64,000 bases of DNA from Chloroflexia bacterium SDU3-3 (GCA_009268125.1 WBOU01000004.1:212494-276493), one strand, 5' to 3'. Counted from the stretch's first letter, positions 49,425 to 59,482 are shown. Numbers and translations are program-made. The notes: generated by a model from the letters alone, not told the origin.

Positions 49425-50417
49425 ATGATCTGGCTGTGGGTCGGCTTTAACCTCTTCGTCCTCGCCATGCTCGCGCTCGACCTGGGCGTGTTCCACCGAC
49501 ATTCGCACGCCGTATCTGTCCGCGAGGCTGCCACATGGAGCGTGGTCTGGATCTCGCTGGCCATGCTGTTCAACGTCGGCATCTACTTCTTCTGGGGTCA
49601 GCTCGTGCCCGGCAGCACCCTCTCGAATAGCGATGCGGCGCTGTCATTCCTCACCGGCTACCTGATCGAGAAGTCGCTGAGCGTGGACAACATCTTCGTG
49701 TTCGCGCTGATCTTCGGCTTCTTCGCAGTGCCCGCGCACTACCAGCACCGCGTGCTGTTCTGGGGCATCCTGGGCGCGCTGGTGATGCGCGGCGCGATGA
49801 TCGGCGTGGGCGCGGCGCTCATCCACGAGTTCCACTGGATCATCTGGATCTTCGGCGCGTTCCTGATCTTCACCGGCATCCGCATGGCTATGCACCAAGA
49901 TGCCGAGATCCACCCCGAGAACAACCCGCTGATCAAGCTGGTGCGCCGCATGATCCCCGTGACCGAAAACTACGAGGGCGACCGCTTCTTCATCCGCCGC
50001 GCGGGCAAACTGCTGGCCACGCCGCTGCTGCTGGTGCTGATCGTGGTGGAGACGACCGACCTGGTGTTTGCGGTGGACTCGATCCCGGCGATCTTCGCGG
50101 TGACAAGCGACCCCTTCCTGGTCTATACCTCAAACGTGTTCGCCATCCTGGGCCTGCGCTCGCTGTACTTCCTGCTGGCCGGGGTGATGGATAAGTTCCA
50201 CTACCTCAAGCTGGGCCTCTCGGTGGTGCTAGTGTTCGTGGGCGTCAAGATGCTGCTGCCCGACGTGAGCGAGCTGCTCACCGGCGTGTCGTACAAGATG
50301 CCCACGGCGCTCTCGCTGGGCGTGATCGGCCTAGTGCTCGGCGGCTCGGTGGTGGCGTCGCTGGTGCGCGCCCGCCGCGAGGAGTCTCGCGAGGCCGCTG
50401 GCAAGCTGGCGGCGTAG
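49425..50417 (+). CDS. TerC-family membrane protein (Mn2+ exporter-like)
   Basis: The 330-residue polytopic protein has about nine membrane segments. It carries the two acidic family motifs LIEKSLSVDNIFVFALIF and VVETTDLVFAVDSIPAIFAV, whose Asp/Glu residues line the transport path in Alx/MeeF-type proteins, known Mn2+ exporters. GGGAGGA precedes ATG 49425. Control by the Mn riboswitch strongly supports manganese export or detoxification here. Reading further upstream would run through the riboswitch and is excluded. Confidence 0.93.
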   Translation: MIWLWVGFNLFVLAMLALDLGVFHRHSHAVSVREAATWSVVWISLAMLFNVGIYFFWGQLVPGSTLSNSDAALSFLTGYLIEKSLSVDNIFVFALIFGFFAVPAHYQHRVLFWGILGALVMRGAMIGVGAALIHEFHWIIWIFGAFLIFTGIRMAMHQDAEIHPENNPLIKLVRRMIPVTENYEGDRFFIRRAGKLLATPLLLVLIVVETTDLVFAVDSIPAIFAVTSDPFLVYTSNVFAILGLRSLYFLLAGVMDKFHYLKLGLSVVLVFVGVKMLLPDVSELLTGVSYKMPTALSLGVIGLVLGGSVVASLVRARREESREAAGKLAA

Positions 50418-50424
50418 GGACCAT

Positions 50425-50450
50425 TTACCACGAAGGCGCGAAGGCTCCAA
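50425..50450 (+). repeat. Family-1 unit
   Basis: ACCACGAAGGCGCGAAGGCT (cgaag type) immediately after the terC stop. Confidence 0.75.
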
Positions 50451-50623
50451 GAGAAATATGCGCTCGCCGCCTGCTGGTTTTCCACCACATGGCCGCGAGC
50501 GCACCCTGAATAAGAATTTCCTTGTCGCCGCTGGCCATATCCGCCAGCGCGGGCGAGAAACTCTATCGATACAAAGGTCTAGGCATTCAGCTTCGTGCGA
50601 TCAACACTGGCTGGAGGGAAGCT

Positions 50624-51502
50624 ATGCATATCTGGAACACAGTGAAGACCACAGCCCTGCTGGCGGCGCTGACCGCGCTGTTTGTGGTGATCGGTGGGGC
50701 CGTGGGCGGGCAGACGGGCATGGTGATCGCGTTCGTGATCGCCGTGGCCATGAACATGGGCACCTGGTGGTTCTCCGACACCCTGGCGCTGCGTATGAGC
50801 GGCGCGCAGGAGGTGAGCGAGGCCGAGGCCCCCGACCTCCATCGCATGGTGTCCGAGCTGTCGGCGCGGGCGGGCATCCCCAAGCCGCGCGTCTACCTGA
50901 TCGACAGCCCCACACCCAACGCGTTCGCCACGGGCCGCAGCCCCAACAAGGGCGCGGTGGCCGTCACCACGGGCATCGCCCGCATCCTCAGCTACGACGA
51001 GCTGGCGGGCGTGGTGGCCCACGAGCTGGCCCACATCAAGCACCGCGACACGCTGATCTCCAGCGTGGCGGCCACGGTGGCCGGGGCGATCACCATGCTG
51101 GCCGAGATGGCGCAGTGGGCGCTGCTGTTCGGCGGGCTGGGCGGCTCGGATGAGGACGACGGCGGCGGCGTGGCCGGGATGGTGGGCGGCCTGCTGATGA
51201 TCTTCCTCGCGCCGATCGCGGCGATGATCATCCAGATGGCGATCTCGCGCGCCCGCGAGTACAGCGCCGACGCCGGTGGCGCGCAGATCCTGGGCGACCC
51301 GCTGCCGCTGGCGCGGGCGCTGGAGAAGCTGGAGCAGGCCGCGAACATCGTGCCGATGCAGGCCTCGCCTGCGACCTCGCACCTGTTCATCGTGAACCCG
51401 CTGCGCGGTGGCATCGGCAGCCTGTTCCGCACCCACCCGCACACCGCCGAGCGCGTGGCCCGCCTGCGGGCAATGGCGACCAGCGGGGCCGTGGCGGCGT
51501 AG
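50624..51502 (+). CDS. htpX: HtpX-like membrane zinc metalloprotease (M48)
   Basis: The 292-residue protein has two N-terminal membrane helices (about 8-25 and 30-48), the zinc motif H133-E-L-A-H137 in [14 protein letters not shown], two further hydrophobic segments (about 145-170, 190-215), and the third zinc Glu in [13 protein letters not shown]. This is the HtpX layout; it degrades misfolded membrane proteins. GGAGGGAA precedes ATG 50624. It follows terC by 206 bp with a family-1 unit between, and ends in a strong terminator beyond two more units. Confidence 0.93.
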   Translation: MHIWNTVKTTALLAALTALFVVIGGAVGGQTGMVIAFVIAVAMNMGTWWFSDTLALRMSGAQEVSEAEAPDLHRMVSELSARAGIPKPRVYLIDSPTPNAFATGRSPNKGAVAVTTGIARILSYDELAGVVAHELAHIKHRDTLISSVAATVAGAITMLAEMAQWALLFGGLGGSDEDDGGGVAGMVGGLLMIFLAPIAAMIIQMAISRAREYSADAGGAQILGDPLPLARALEKLEQAANIVPMQASPATSHLFIVNPLRGGIGSLFRTHPHTAERVARLRAMATSGAVAA

Positions 51503-51517
51503 GAAACGGGAGAACCG

Positions 51518-51575
51518 TTTACCACCAAGGCTCCAAGGCACCAAGGGGGCCGTTTACCACGAAGGCGCGAAGGGG
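51518..51575 (+). repeat. Two family-1 units between htpX and its terminator
   Basis: A ccaag-type unit (51518-51545) then a cgaag-type unit (51553-51575), both inside the predicted htpX mRNA 3' end. Confidence 0.8.
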
Positions 51576-51580
51576 AAGAG

Positions 51581-51618
51581 AGACAGGAGGGCACAATGCC
51601 CTCCTGTCTTTTTTGTTT
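51581..51618 (+). terminator. Intrinsic terminator of htpX
   Basis: AGACAGGAGGGC (51581-51592) and GCCCTCCTGTCT (51598-51609), 12 bp, loop ACAAT, then T6. One of the strongest terminators in the window. Confidence 0.92.
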
Positions 51619-51718
51619 GGGGAAAAGTGATTATGCGGCGTTTTGGTCTGATTGTTGGTCGTGGGAGATGGCCTTAGGGAAACAAAACATGGTAGCGCTG
51701 TTTTTCCCATGTTCCAAC

Positions 51719-51748
51719 ACCGTAGGGGCGGGTTGTATGCCCGCCCGC
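51719..51748 (+). repeat. Single family-2 hairpin
   Basis: GTAGGGGCGGGTTGTATGCC then CGCCCGC, without an inverted partner nearby. Two family-1 reverse units follow (51940-51990). 51503-51990 has no gene. Confidence 0.7.
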
Positions 51749-51990
51749 AGCACAAGCATTGCGTCTTTGTGCATCCTAATGCGCCGTGCCGAAGGCGCGT
51801 TGGCCGTTTTCCGCTTGCCCTGGGGCCTTCGCGCTTCCCTTGGGCCTTTCCACAACGAAGACCCCAGCCGCGCGATCCGCATCTTTTTCCCAAACACACC
51901 GCACACAACGAGCATAAGGCCCCAAAATCATCCAGAACCTTGGTGTCTTGGAGTCTTGGTGGTTTAACACCTTCGCGCCTCCGTGGTTCA

Positions 51991-53352
51991 TTAGAATGCG
52001 AACAGGAAGGCCAGATCGTTGACGTTGGTGTTGGTGGGGCCGGGGCGCAGCAGGTCGCCCAGGGGCGCGAAGAAGCGGTAGGCGTCGTTGCGGGCCAGGT
52101 GGTCGGCGGGGTCGAGGCCGAGGGCCTGGGCGCGGGCCAGGGTCTCGCCAGTGACGACCGCGCCCGCCGCGTCGGTCGGGCCGTCGCCGCCGTCGGTGGC
52201 CAGGGTGACGAGCGCCACGCCGGGCAGGCCTGCCATATCGGCCACGGCGGCTAGGGCCAGCTCCTGGTTGCGCCCGCCCAGGCCGTCGCCGCGCAGGGTG
52301 ACGGTGGTCTCGCCGCCCAGCACCACGCAGGCGGGCCGAGGCAGCGGGCTGCCGCTGGCGGCGATCTCGCGGGCCACGGCGGCCAGCAGCCGCCCAGCCT
52401 CGCGGGCCTCGCCCTGCAGGTAGGTGGTGAGCAGCAGGGTGCGCAGCCCGGCCCGCTGGGCCTGGGCCAGGGCGGCCTGCGCGGCCAGCGGGTTGCTGCC
52501 GATGATCAGGTTCTGCACCCGGGCCAGGGCGGGATCGCCGGGCTTGGGCGTCTCCTCGGCGTGGCCAGCGGCCCCGCGCCGCAGGTGCTCCAGCACGGGC
52601 GCGGGGGCTTGCCCCAGGAGTCCGTAGCGCTCCAGGGTGCCCAGCGCATCGGCGTAGGTGCTGGGGTCGGCCACGGTGGGGCCGGATGCGATCACGTCGA
52701 GCGGGCTGCCGACCACATCCGAGAGGATAAGTGCGGCCACGCGGGCCGGGGCGGCCATGCGGGCTAGCCCGCCGCCCTTCACATTGTCCAGGTGCTTGCG
52801 CAGGGTGTTGATCTCGCCGATGCTCGCGCCGCAGCCCAGCAGCAGCGCGGTGAGCTGCTGGATGTCGGCCAGCGACACGCCGGGCGCGGGCGCGGTGAGC
52901 AGGGCCGAGCCGCCGCCGGAGATCAGGGCCAGCACCAGATCGCGCTCGCCAGCGCCCGCCAGCAGCGCGGCGATCTGGCGCGAGGCGGTCACACCGCGCT
53001 CATCGGGCACGGGGTGGGCGGCATCCAGCAGGGTGATAGGCCCGGCACCATCGCCGGTGTGGCCGTCCTTCACCACCACCGCGCCGCCCGCCAGCAGGCC
53101 GCCCAGCGCCTGGGCGGCGGCGGCGGCCATGGGCGCGCCCGCCTTGCCCGCGCCCACCACCAGCACGCGGTCGATGCTGGCCCGCTGGTAGCGCACCCCG
53201 CCGATGGTGATGGCCTCGTCATCGACGTGCAGGGCGGCGCGCACAGCGGCGGCTGGCTCCACGGCATCCAGCGCTGCGGCCAGCACGCGGGCTATCGTCT
53301 CGCCGTGGGGGTGCGCCCGCAGCGTGTCGGTGAGCAGTCGGCTGTAGTCCAT
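51991..53352 (-). CDS. Glycerate 2-kinase (MOFRL type)
   Basis: The 453-residue protein matches the MOFRL glycerate kinase family: VDRVLVVGAGKAGAPMA-type N-terminal segment, VKDGHTGD, LDAAHPVPDERGVTASRQI, VLALISGGGSALLTAPAPGVSLADIQ, INTLRKHLDNVKGGGLAR, then the C-terminal MOFRL domain (VLGGETTVTLRGDGLGGRNQELAL, ATDGGDGPTDAAGAVV). It phosphorylates D-glycerate to 2-phosphoglycerate, linking glyoxylate/serine metabolism to glycolysis; fits functionally with the glycine-cleavage operon, though distant. ATG 53352. Confidence 0.93.
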   Translation of the reverse strand: MDYSRLLTDTLRAHPHGETIARVLAAALDAVEPAAAVRAALHVDDEAITIGGVRYQRASIDRVLVVGAGKAGAPMAAAAAQALGGLLAGGAVVVKDGHTGDGAGPITLLDAAHPVPDERGVTASRQIAALLAGAGERDLVLALISGGGSALLTAPAPGVSLADIQQLTALLLGCGASIGEINTLRKHLDNVKGGGLARMAAPARVAALILSDVVGSPLDVIASGPTVADPSTYADALGTLERYGLLGQAPAPVLEHLRRGAAGHAEETPKPGDPALARVQNLIIGSNPLAAQAALAQAQRAGLRTLLLTTYLQGEAREAGRLLAAVAREIAASGSPLPRPACVVLGGETTVTLRGDGLGGRNQELALAAVADMAGLPGVALVTLATDGGDGPTDAAGAVVTGETLARAQALGLDPADHLARNDAYRFFAPLGDLLRPGPTNTNVNDLAFLFAF

Positions 53353-53540
53353 GGCGTGTGTTCCTTTTCTCTCCGGCGGTGCTTTTCTGTTCGCTATTGT
53401 ATACGCTGATAGTTGGGAGTGTAGTTAAATATCTTGGAAACGTGCTTTTTGAGCTATACCACCGGTATGTCGACCGTAGGCAATGCTTGCAGCGTTGCTC
53501 GGTCGACATGGCTGCGGCCTCGATGGTGATGGTTGCTCGT

Positions 53541-53723
53541 GGTGGGTGGGTGGGTGCCCTACGCGGGCGGCGGCTAGGGGCCAGCCCCTAGCGACCCCGC
53601 GAGGGGGCATCGCCCCCTTCGAAGCCCCAATTTTTAGTGTTCCTATGCCGAATGCTGGCGGCTGGTGTTCGTGCATATGGCCATCAAACCTTCTGCGGCA
53701 CCTTCGCCGCATGGGCCGGGTGG
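53541..53723 (+). repeat. Family-3 element, copy C
   Basis: Hairpin CTAGGGGCCAGCCCCTAG and AGGGGGCATCGCCCCCTT, right end CACCTTCGCCGCATGGGCCG. Its left flank (53480-53540) resembles that of copy D rather than the 21-bp arrays of A and B. Confidence 0.85.
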
Positions 53724-53757
53724 AATGAGAGATGTACTATTCCCTGCCCTATTTGTG

Positions 53758-53947
53758 CCCTTCGTGCCTTCGCGTCTTCGTGGTGACAAGCGGCACCTTC
53801 GCCGTATGGGCCGGGTGAGATGAGCGGGCGGGCACGAGACCCGCCCTATTATTCCATGCTCCCTGATTTTTGACCCCTATTTGTCCCTTCGTGCCTTCGC
53901 GTCTTCGTGGTAAATGGTGTTCTTAGTGCCTTGGAGTCTTGGTGGTA
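53758..53947. repeat. Family-1, family-2 and family-3 fragments
   Basis: Family-1 reverse units at 53758-53783, 53882-53915 and 53925-53947, a family-3 end fragment (53788-53815) and a lone family-2 hairpin (53822-53850). 53353-53959 holds no gene. Confidence 0.75.
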
Positions 53948-53959
53948 AAACGTTCTGCC

Positions 53960-54943
<984 letters not shown>

Positions 54944-55256
54944 GGTGAATCTCCTTGCTGTGCGGGGTTCGGCGGCACCAGCGCCGCCGTATGGCCTCCC
55001 CATCGCACATATTGTACCCGCGTTCGAGCGGATAGACCACGCGGGGCGGCGCTCCTCACGAAGGAGCAAGGGGAGGAGGGGGTGCGCCGCTTGATCGCAC
55101 GCATCACGCTGCGGGCAATGATCGCAATGAGTCTTCTAGGGCTTTTCCGGGTTGATGAGGCGTGCTCGGGTGCGGCGACCCGAGCGTACGCAATGCTTTT
55201 AGTGTTGTCCGTTCGGCCCGACTGGTTGCGGCTTCGATGTTGATGGTTGCTTTTCG

Positions 55257-55439
55257 TTGGTTGGTGTGTGCCCTACGCGGGCGGCGACTAGGGGCCAGCC
55301 CCTAGTGACCCCGCGATGGGGCTGCGCCCCCTTCGAAGCCCCAATTTTGGGCGTTCCCGTGCTGTCATCTGGCTGCTGGTATTCGTGCATATGGCCATCA
55401 AAACACACGCGGCACCTTCGCCGCATGGGCCGGGCGGGT
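55257..55439 (+). repeat. Family-3 element, copy D
   Basis: Hairpin CTAGGGGCCAGCCCCTAG, second hairpin around GGGGCTGCGCCCC, right end CACCTTCGCCGCATGGGCCG. The left flank (about 55190-55256) shares its GATGGTTGC-rich sequence with copy C. Three family-1 reverse units follow (55478-55575). 54944-55650 has no gene. Confidence 0.85.
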
Positions 55440-55609
55440 AGAGTTGGCACGATCTCTATTTCTCAAGATTTTGCGTCCCCTTGGTGCCTTGGAGTCTTGG
55501 TGGTAATGAATCTTCGCGTCTTCGTGATATTCGTTCTTTTGCGTTCTCTTGGGGGTCTTGACGCCCTGGTGGTCTGGTTCTTCCGCCCGAGTGGTTTGGC
55601 CATCCGGCG

Positions 55610-55618
55610 TGGTACACT
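55610..55618 (+). promoter_or_regulatory. Extended -10 of rtcB
   Basis: TGGTACACT at 55610-55618, 33 bp before ATG 55651; no clear -35. Confidence 0.5.
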
Positions 55619-55650
55619 GGCAGGGAAATAACAGAGTAAGGAGGGATGCG

Positions 55651-56880
55651 ATGGCATTTACGATGGTGGGCGACATCCCGGTGTGGGGCGAGCACGACGA
55701 GGCGACGATCGCCCAGATCCAGCGCTGCGCCGCCGACGAGGAGGCCGCCGCCGCCGCGCTGATGGCCGACGGCCACAAGGGCTACTCCATGCCGATCGGC
55801 GGCGTGGTGGCCTACCGCGAGGCGGTCAGCCCCAGCGGCGTGGGCTACGACATCAGCTGCGGGCTGAAGGCGGCCCGCACCAACATCCGCGCCGAGGATG
55901 TGCGGCCCCAGATCGCGCAGGTGATGGACGAGGTGGCGCGCACCGTGGTGTTCGGCCTAGGCCAGACCAGCGGCCTGGCGCGCGACCACGAGCTGTTCGA
56001 CGACCCGGCCTGGCGCGACCTGCCCGAGCTGGGCAAGCTGAAGCCGATGGCCCGCGAGCAGCTGGGCACGGTGGGCAGCGGCAACCACTTTGTGGACATC
56101 CTGGAGGATGAGGAGGGGCTGATCTGGGTGGCGGCACACTTCGGCAGCCGTGGCCTGGGCCACCGCACCGCCAGCGGCTTCCTGAACCTGGCGGCGGGCC
56201 GCAGGTTCGACGACAAGGCCCCCGGCGAGAGCATGGATCAGCCCGCCACGCTGATCTCGCTGCGCGACGATCTGGGCCAGAGCTACTGGCAGGCCATGGA
56301 GCTGGCCGGGCGCTACGCCTACGCCGGGCGCGACTTCGTGGTGCAGCAGGTGCTGGACATCCTAGGGGCCGAGGCCAGCGAGAGCGTGCACAACCACCAC
56401 AACTACGCCTGGAAAGAGCGCCACGGCGGCGAGGAGCTGGTGGTGGTGCGCAAGGGCGCGACCCCGGCGTGGCCAGGGCAGCGCGGCATCATCGGCGGCT
56501 CGATGGGCGATATCAGCGTGATCGTGGAGGGCGTGGAGAGCGAGGAGGCGGCGCGGGCGCTGCGCAGCACGGTGCACGGCGCAGGCCGCGTGATGAGCCG
56601 CACCCAGGCGGCGGGCAAGCGCCGCTGGGCCAAGCGCGGCGGCAGACAGGTGCAGGAGCAGGTTAGCCCTGGGCTGATCAGCCGCGAGATGATGATGGAG
56701 TGGCTGGCCCGCGAGGGCGTGGAGCTGCGCGGCGCGGGCACCGACGAAAGCCCCCACGTCTACCGCCGCCTGCCCGAGGTGCTGGCGGCCCACGCGGGCA
56801 GCATTCGCATCCTGCACACCCTGCGCCCGCTGGGTGTGGCCATGGCGGGCGAGGCCGATTTCGACCCGTTTAAGGATTGA
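55651..56880 (+). CDS. rtcB: RNA-splicing ligase RtcB
   Basis: The 409-residue protein joins 2',3'-cyclic-phosphate and 5'-OH RNA ends using GTP and Mn2+. Seen: MADGHKGYSMPIGGVVAY, the metal site GVGYDISCG (D67, C70), VGSGNHFVDI (H146), ESVHNHHNYAW, and the GTP-acceptor His in STVHGAGRVMSR (H309). It is shorter than E. coli/Pyrococcus RtcB (about 410 versus 480) and lacks the usual C-terminal extension, like the compact RtcB2 forms. AAGGAGG precedes ATG 55651. No rtcA or rtcR adjacent. Confidence 0.95.
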   Translation: MAFTMVGDIPVWGEHDEATIAQIQRCAADEEAAAAALMADGHKGYSMPIGGVVAYREAVSPSGVGYDISCGLKAARTNIRAEDVRPQIAQVMDEVARTVVFGLGQTSGLARDHELFDDPAWRDLPELGKLKPMAREQLGTVGSGNHFVDILEDEEGLIWVAAHFGSRGLGHRTASGFLNLAAGRRFDDKAPGESMDQPATLISLRDDLGQSYWQAMELAGRYAYAGRDFVVQQVLDILGAEASESVHNHHNYAWKERHGGEELVVVRKGATPAWPGQRGIIGGSMGDISVIVEGVESEEAARALRSTVHGAGRVMSRTQAAGKRRWAKRGGRQVQEQVSPGLISREMMMEWLAREGVELRGAGTDESPHVYRRLPEVLAAHAGSIRILHTLRPLGVAMAGEADFDPFKD

Positions 56881-56897
56881 TTTTTATTCTGCTGCTT

Positions 56898-56935
56898 CCT
56901 CTACCTTGATCTGTGAGGGCCGCTCAAGGTAGAGG
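56898..56935 (+). terminator. Hairpin after rtcB
   Basis: A perfect 12-bp stem CCTCTACCTTGA (56898-56909) and TCAAGGTAGAGG (56924-56935), 18 bp after the stop. No T run follows, so termination is uncertain. Confidence 0.5.
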
Positions 56936-57063
56936 GCTATGTTGCGTAGTAGAAAAAATCACCCTGAACGAGGCCTATGGCTAAGAACTTGTTAACAAGA
57001 CTACGACTTCAGACGGATGCACGGTTCACTCGGATGGAGTATATACGTAGGTTTGGAATGAGC

Positions 57064-57165
57064 GTATACTGGTCTCAGTTCAATAGATATCGGTAGCAGC
57101 ACGCACATCGCTTGAGCGCTACCACATCCCCCTCTCTCAGCCACCTTCGGTGGCTTTTTTGTTTT
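57064..57165 (+). ncRNA. Candidate small RNA with intrinsic terminator
   Basis: A -10-like TATACT (about 57066-57071) is followed by a hairpin GGTAGC...GCTACC (57092-57125) and the terminator GCCACC-TTC-GGTGGC-T6 (57140-57160). The region lies 180 bp beyond rtcB and ends 80 bp before the next gene, so it is not an obvious 3' UTR. The intergenic DNA is AT-richer than average. No known RNA family recognised. Confidence 0.4.
57140..57165 (+). terminator. Intrinsic terminator in the rtcB-57241 gap
   Basis: GCCACC (57140-57145) and GGTGGC (57149-57154) followed by TTTTTTGTTTT. It separates rtcB from the downstream operon. Confidence 0.85.
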
Positions 57166-57240
57166 CTGCGCCATCCCCTGGCACGCTATGTGCTTTCTCC
57201 TCTGATCAGAACGGCAACGTAGTGACGAGAGGAGAATCCA

Positions 57241-57774
57241 ATGACGTACGATCCGAATCGACCGCTGAACCCCACCATCAACGCCACCGCCACCGAGCGC
57301 CAGATCGACACCGCCGCCGAGCACGCCGACAGCGCGATCGACAGCACCGCCGAGAAGGCCAAGCAGCTGGTGCACACCGCCAGCGACAAGGCCGCCGATG
57401 CGGCCCACATCGCCGCCGACAAAGCCAGCGAGCTGAAGGATAAGGCCGCCCACACCACCGCCGATCTGAAGGACAAGGCATCCAGCGCAGCCAGCCAGGC
57501 GGCGGCCAGCGCCGACGCGGCCACCACCACGGTGGGCGAGAAGATGCAGGATGCCGCCACTATGCTGCGCGAGAAGGCCCCCAGCACCGGCAGCGTCGGC
57601 CAGGCGGCCAGCGCCACCGCCGACACCCTGGAGCGCGCGGGCAGCTACCTGCAGGAGAAGGATCTGCCCAGCATGAAGGCCGACCTTGAGGCCATCATCC
57701 GCCAGCACCCCACCGAGTCGCTCCTGATCGCCTTCGGCGCAGGCTTCCTGCTGGCCCGCAGCTCAAGGAGATAG
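57241..57774 (+). CDS. YtxH/LEA-like repeat protein with C-terminal membrane anchor
   Basis: The 177-residue protein is built from 11-residue-like amphipathic repeats rich in Ala/Lys/Asp (AEHADSAIDSTAEKAKQLVHTASDKAADAAHIAADKASELKDKAAHT), like LEA/YtxH stress proteins, then ends with a short hydrophobic helix (PTESLLIAFGAGFLLARSSRR) as in DUF883/ElaB-type tail anchors. Probably a membrane-associated stress or desiccation protein. GAGGAGAA precedes ATG 57241. First of three overlapping or adjacent genes. Confidence 0.75.
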   Translation: MTYDPNRPLNPTINATATERQIDTAAEHADSAIDSTAEKAKQLVHTASDKAADAAHIAADKASELKDKAAHTTADLKDKASSAASQAAASADAATTTVGEKMQDAATMLREKAPSTGSVGQAASATADTLERAGSYLQEKDLPSMKADLEAIIRQHPTESLLIAFGAGFLLARSSRR

Positions 57775-57777
57775 GCC

Positions 57778-58182
57778 ATGACCGAGCGCGAACCGTCCGT
57801 CGGCACGCTGGTCTCCAGCATCGTCGGCGATGTGCAGGCCCTCGCGCGCCAGGAGATCACCCTAGCGCGCGAGGAGATCCGCGAGGAGCTGACCACCGCC
57901 AAGCAGGCGGGCATCAAGCTGGGCATCGCGGCTGCGGTGCTCGGCGTGGGCACGCTCTTCCTGCTGATCGCCCTGGCGTTTGGCCTGAACGCGCTGTTTA
58001 GCTGGCCCACGTGGGCAGGCTTCACCCTAGTGGGCGTGGTGGCCGCCGTGGTCGGCGGCATCATGCTCGCGGCTGGCCAGAAGCAGGCCAAGGAAGTGCA
58101 CCCTGTGCCGGAGAAGACGATAGAGACGCTGAAGGAGAATGCGGAATGGATAAAAGATCGGACGACATCCGACAGGATATAG
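57778..58182 (+). CDS. Phage-holin-superfamily-III-like membrane protein (DUF1469/YqjE)
   Basis: The 134-residue protein has the DUF1469 pattern: a cytoplasmic helix SLVSSIVGDVQALARQEITLAREEIREELTTAKQAG, then two membrane helices (about 50-72, 78-100) and a charged tail. Such proteins occur with YqjD/DUF3618 neighbours in many bacteria; function is not established. It begins 3 bp after the previous stop and overlaps the next gene by 37 bp, so all three are co-expressed. Confidence 0.88.
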   Translation: MTEREPSVGTLVSSIVGDVQALARQEITLAREEIREELTTAKQAGIKLGIAAAVLGVGTLFLLIALAFGLNALFSWPTWAGFTLVGVVAAVVGGIMLAAGQKQAKEVHPVPEKTIETLKENAEWIKDRTTSDRI

Positions 58183-58817
58183 AGCAGACCCGCGCCTCGC
58201 TCGATGAGAAGATCGACCTGCTGCAAAACAAGGCCAGCGAGGCGGTGGAGCAGACCCGCCAGATCTTCGATGTGAGCCACCAGGTCGCCGAGCGCCCATG
58301 GGTGGCGCTCGGGGCGGCAGCTATCGCCGGGTATGTGCTCGGCACCCTGGGCGAGGAGAAGCAGCACGCGACGGCAGCCTACACCGCAGCCGAGACACCG
58401 CACGCCTACAGCGCGCCGAAACCCTCGCCGGTGGATGCGATCAAGGACAAGGGCCGCGACGTGGCCGCGATGTTCGATGACGAGATCGAGATGCTGAAGC
58501 TGGCCGCGATGACCACGCTCACGGGCTTCCTGCGCGAGGCCGCGATCGAGGCGGTGCCCGCGCTGCGTGGCCAGATCGAGAAGCTGATGGGCCAGAGCGA
58601 CGAGAGGCGCAGCGCCGCCCCAGGCTACGCGCGCTCCACCTCGCCCGGCAGCTCGATGGCCAGCGACACCAGCGCCGCGCGGATCAACAACGACGCCATC
58701 CCATCCAACAATCTCTACGGCAGCCCGCCAACCCCGACCGAGAAGGCCGAGCACGAGGGCTACTACCGCACCTATCAGCCAGATGAGGACGAGCGCGCGG
58801 TCGGCCACACCCGCTAG
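58146..58817 (+). CDS. DUF3618 membrane-associated protein
   Basis: The 223-residue protein opens with the DUF3618 motif DIRQDIEQTRASLDEKIDLLQNKASEAVEQTR, then a membrane helix (about 48-68: RPWVALGAAAIAGYVLGTL), a helical stretch (DEIEMLKLAAMTTLTGFLREAAIEAVPALRGQIEKL) and a disordered Ser/Pro tail. AAGGAG lies 8 bp before ATG 58146, which falls inside the preceding gene. Third gene of the envelope/stress trio. Confidence 0.85.
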   Translation: MDKRSDDIRQDIEQTRASLDEKIDLLQNKASEAVEQTRQIFDVSHQVAERPWVALGAAAIAGYVLGTLGEEKQHATAAYTAAETPHAYSAPKPSPVDAIKDKGRDVAAMFDDEIEMLKLAAMTTLTGFLREAAIEAVPALRGQIEKLMGQSDERRSAAPGYARSTSPGSSMASDTSAARINNDAIPSNNLYGSPPTPTEKAEHEGYYRTYQPDEDERAVGHTR

Positions 58818-58827
58818 CCACAGCTTT

Positions 58828-58870
58828 CAGCGCAGCGCCCGAGCGACCCCTACGCTCGGGCGCTGCGCTG
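58828..58870. terminator. Bidirectional terminator between converging operons
   Basis: A perfect 18-bp stem (CAGCGCAGCGCCCGAGCG at 58828-58845 and its complement at 58853-58870) with a 7-nt loop, sitting between the DUF3618 stop and the dcd stop. No long T tract. Confidence 0.7.
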
Positions 58871-58871
58871 C

Positions 58872-59447
58872 CTACCCCTCGCTGCGCTGCTGGAACATGC
58901 GCGGCGGCACTACCCCCACTTGATCCATATACTTGCCGTGGCGGTCGTCGTAGGCCACCTCGCAGTCCTCATCGCTCTCGAAGAACAGCACCTGGGCGAT
59001 GCCCTCGTTCGCGTAGATGCGGGCGGGCAGCGGCGTGCTGTTGGTCAGCTCCAGCGTCACATAGCCGCGCCAGCCCGGCTCGAACGGCGTGGTGTTGACG
59101 ATGATGCCGCAGCGGGCGTAGGTCGATTTGCCCAGGCACACGGCCAGCACGTTGCGCGGGATGTGGAACAGCTCGACCGAGCGGGCCAGCGCAAACGAGT
59201 TTGGCGGAATGTCGATATAGTCCGCCTTTATGTCAACGAAAGAGCGCTCATCAAACTTCTTGGGGTCGACCAGCGAGTTAAAGACGTTGGTAAACACCTT
59301 AAACTCATCGGCCACGCGCATATCATACCCGTAGGACGAAAGCCCGTACGAGATGATCCCCTCGCGCACTTGGCGATCCACAAATGGCGCGATCATGCCC
59401 TGCTCAAGCGCCATCTTTCGGATCCAGCGATCCGCCTTAATGGACAC
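58872..59447 (-). CDS. dcd: dCTP deaminase
   Basis: The 191-residue trimeric enzyme deaminates dCTP to dUTP. Blocks seen: [24 protein letters not shown], the active-site KST (K107-S108-T109), [20 protein letters not shown] with catalytic E133, and EGIAQVLFF. The C-terminus [15 protein letters not shown] closes the site on nucleotide. It is close to E. coli Dcd in length. An extended -10-like GGGTATAAT (59488-59483) lies upstream. Monocistronic. Confidence 0.96.
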   Translation of the reverse strand: MSIKADRWIRKMALEQGMIAPFVDRQVREGIISYGLSSYGYDMRVADEFKVFTNVFNSLVDPKKFDERSFVDIKADYIDIPPNSFALARSVELFHIPRNVLAVCLGKSTYARCGIIVNTTPFEPGWRGYVTLELTNSTPLPARIYANEGIAQVLFFESDEDCEVAYDDRHGKYMDQVGVVPPRMFQQRSEG

Positions 59448-59482
59448 AGCTGTGCTCCTTCTAGCTTGGTTTAAGTGGGCGC

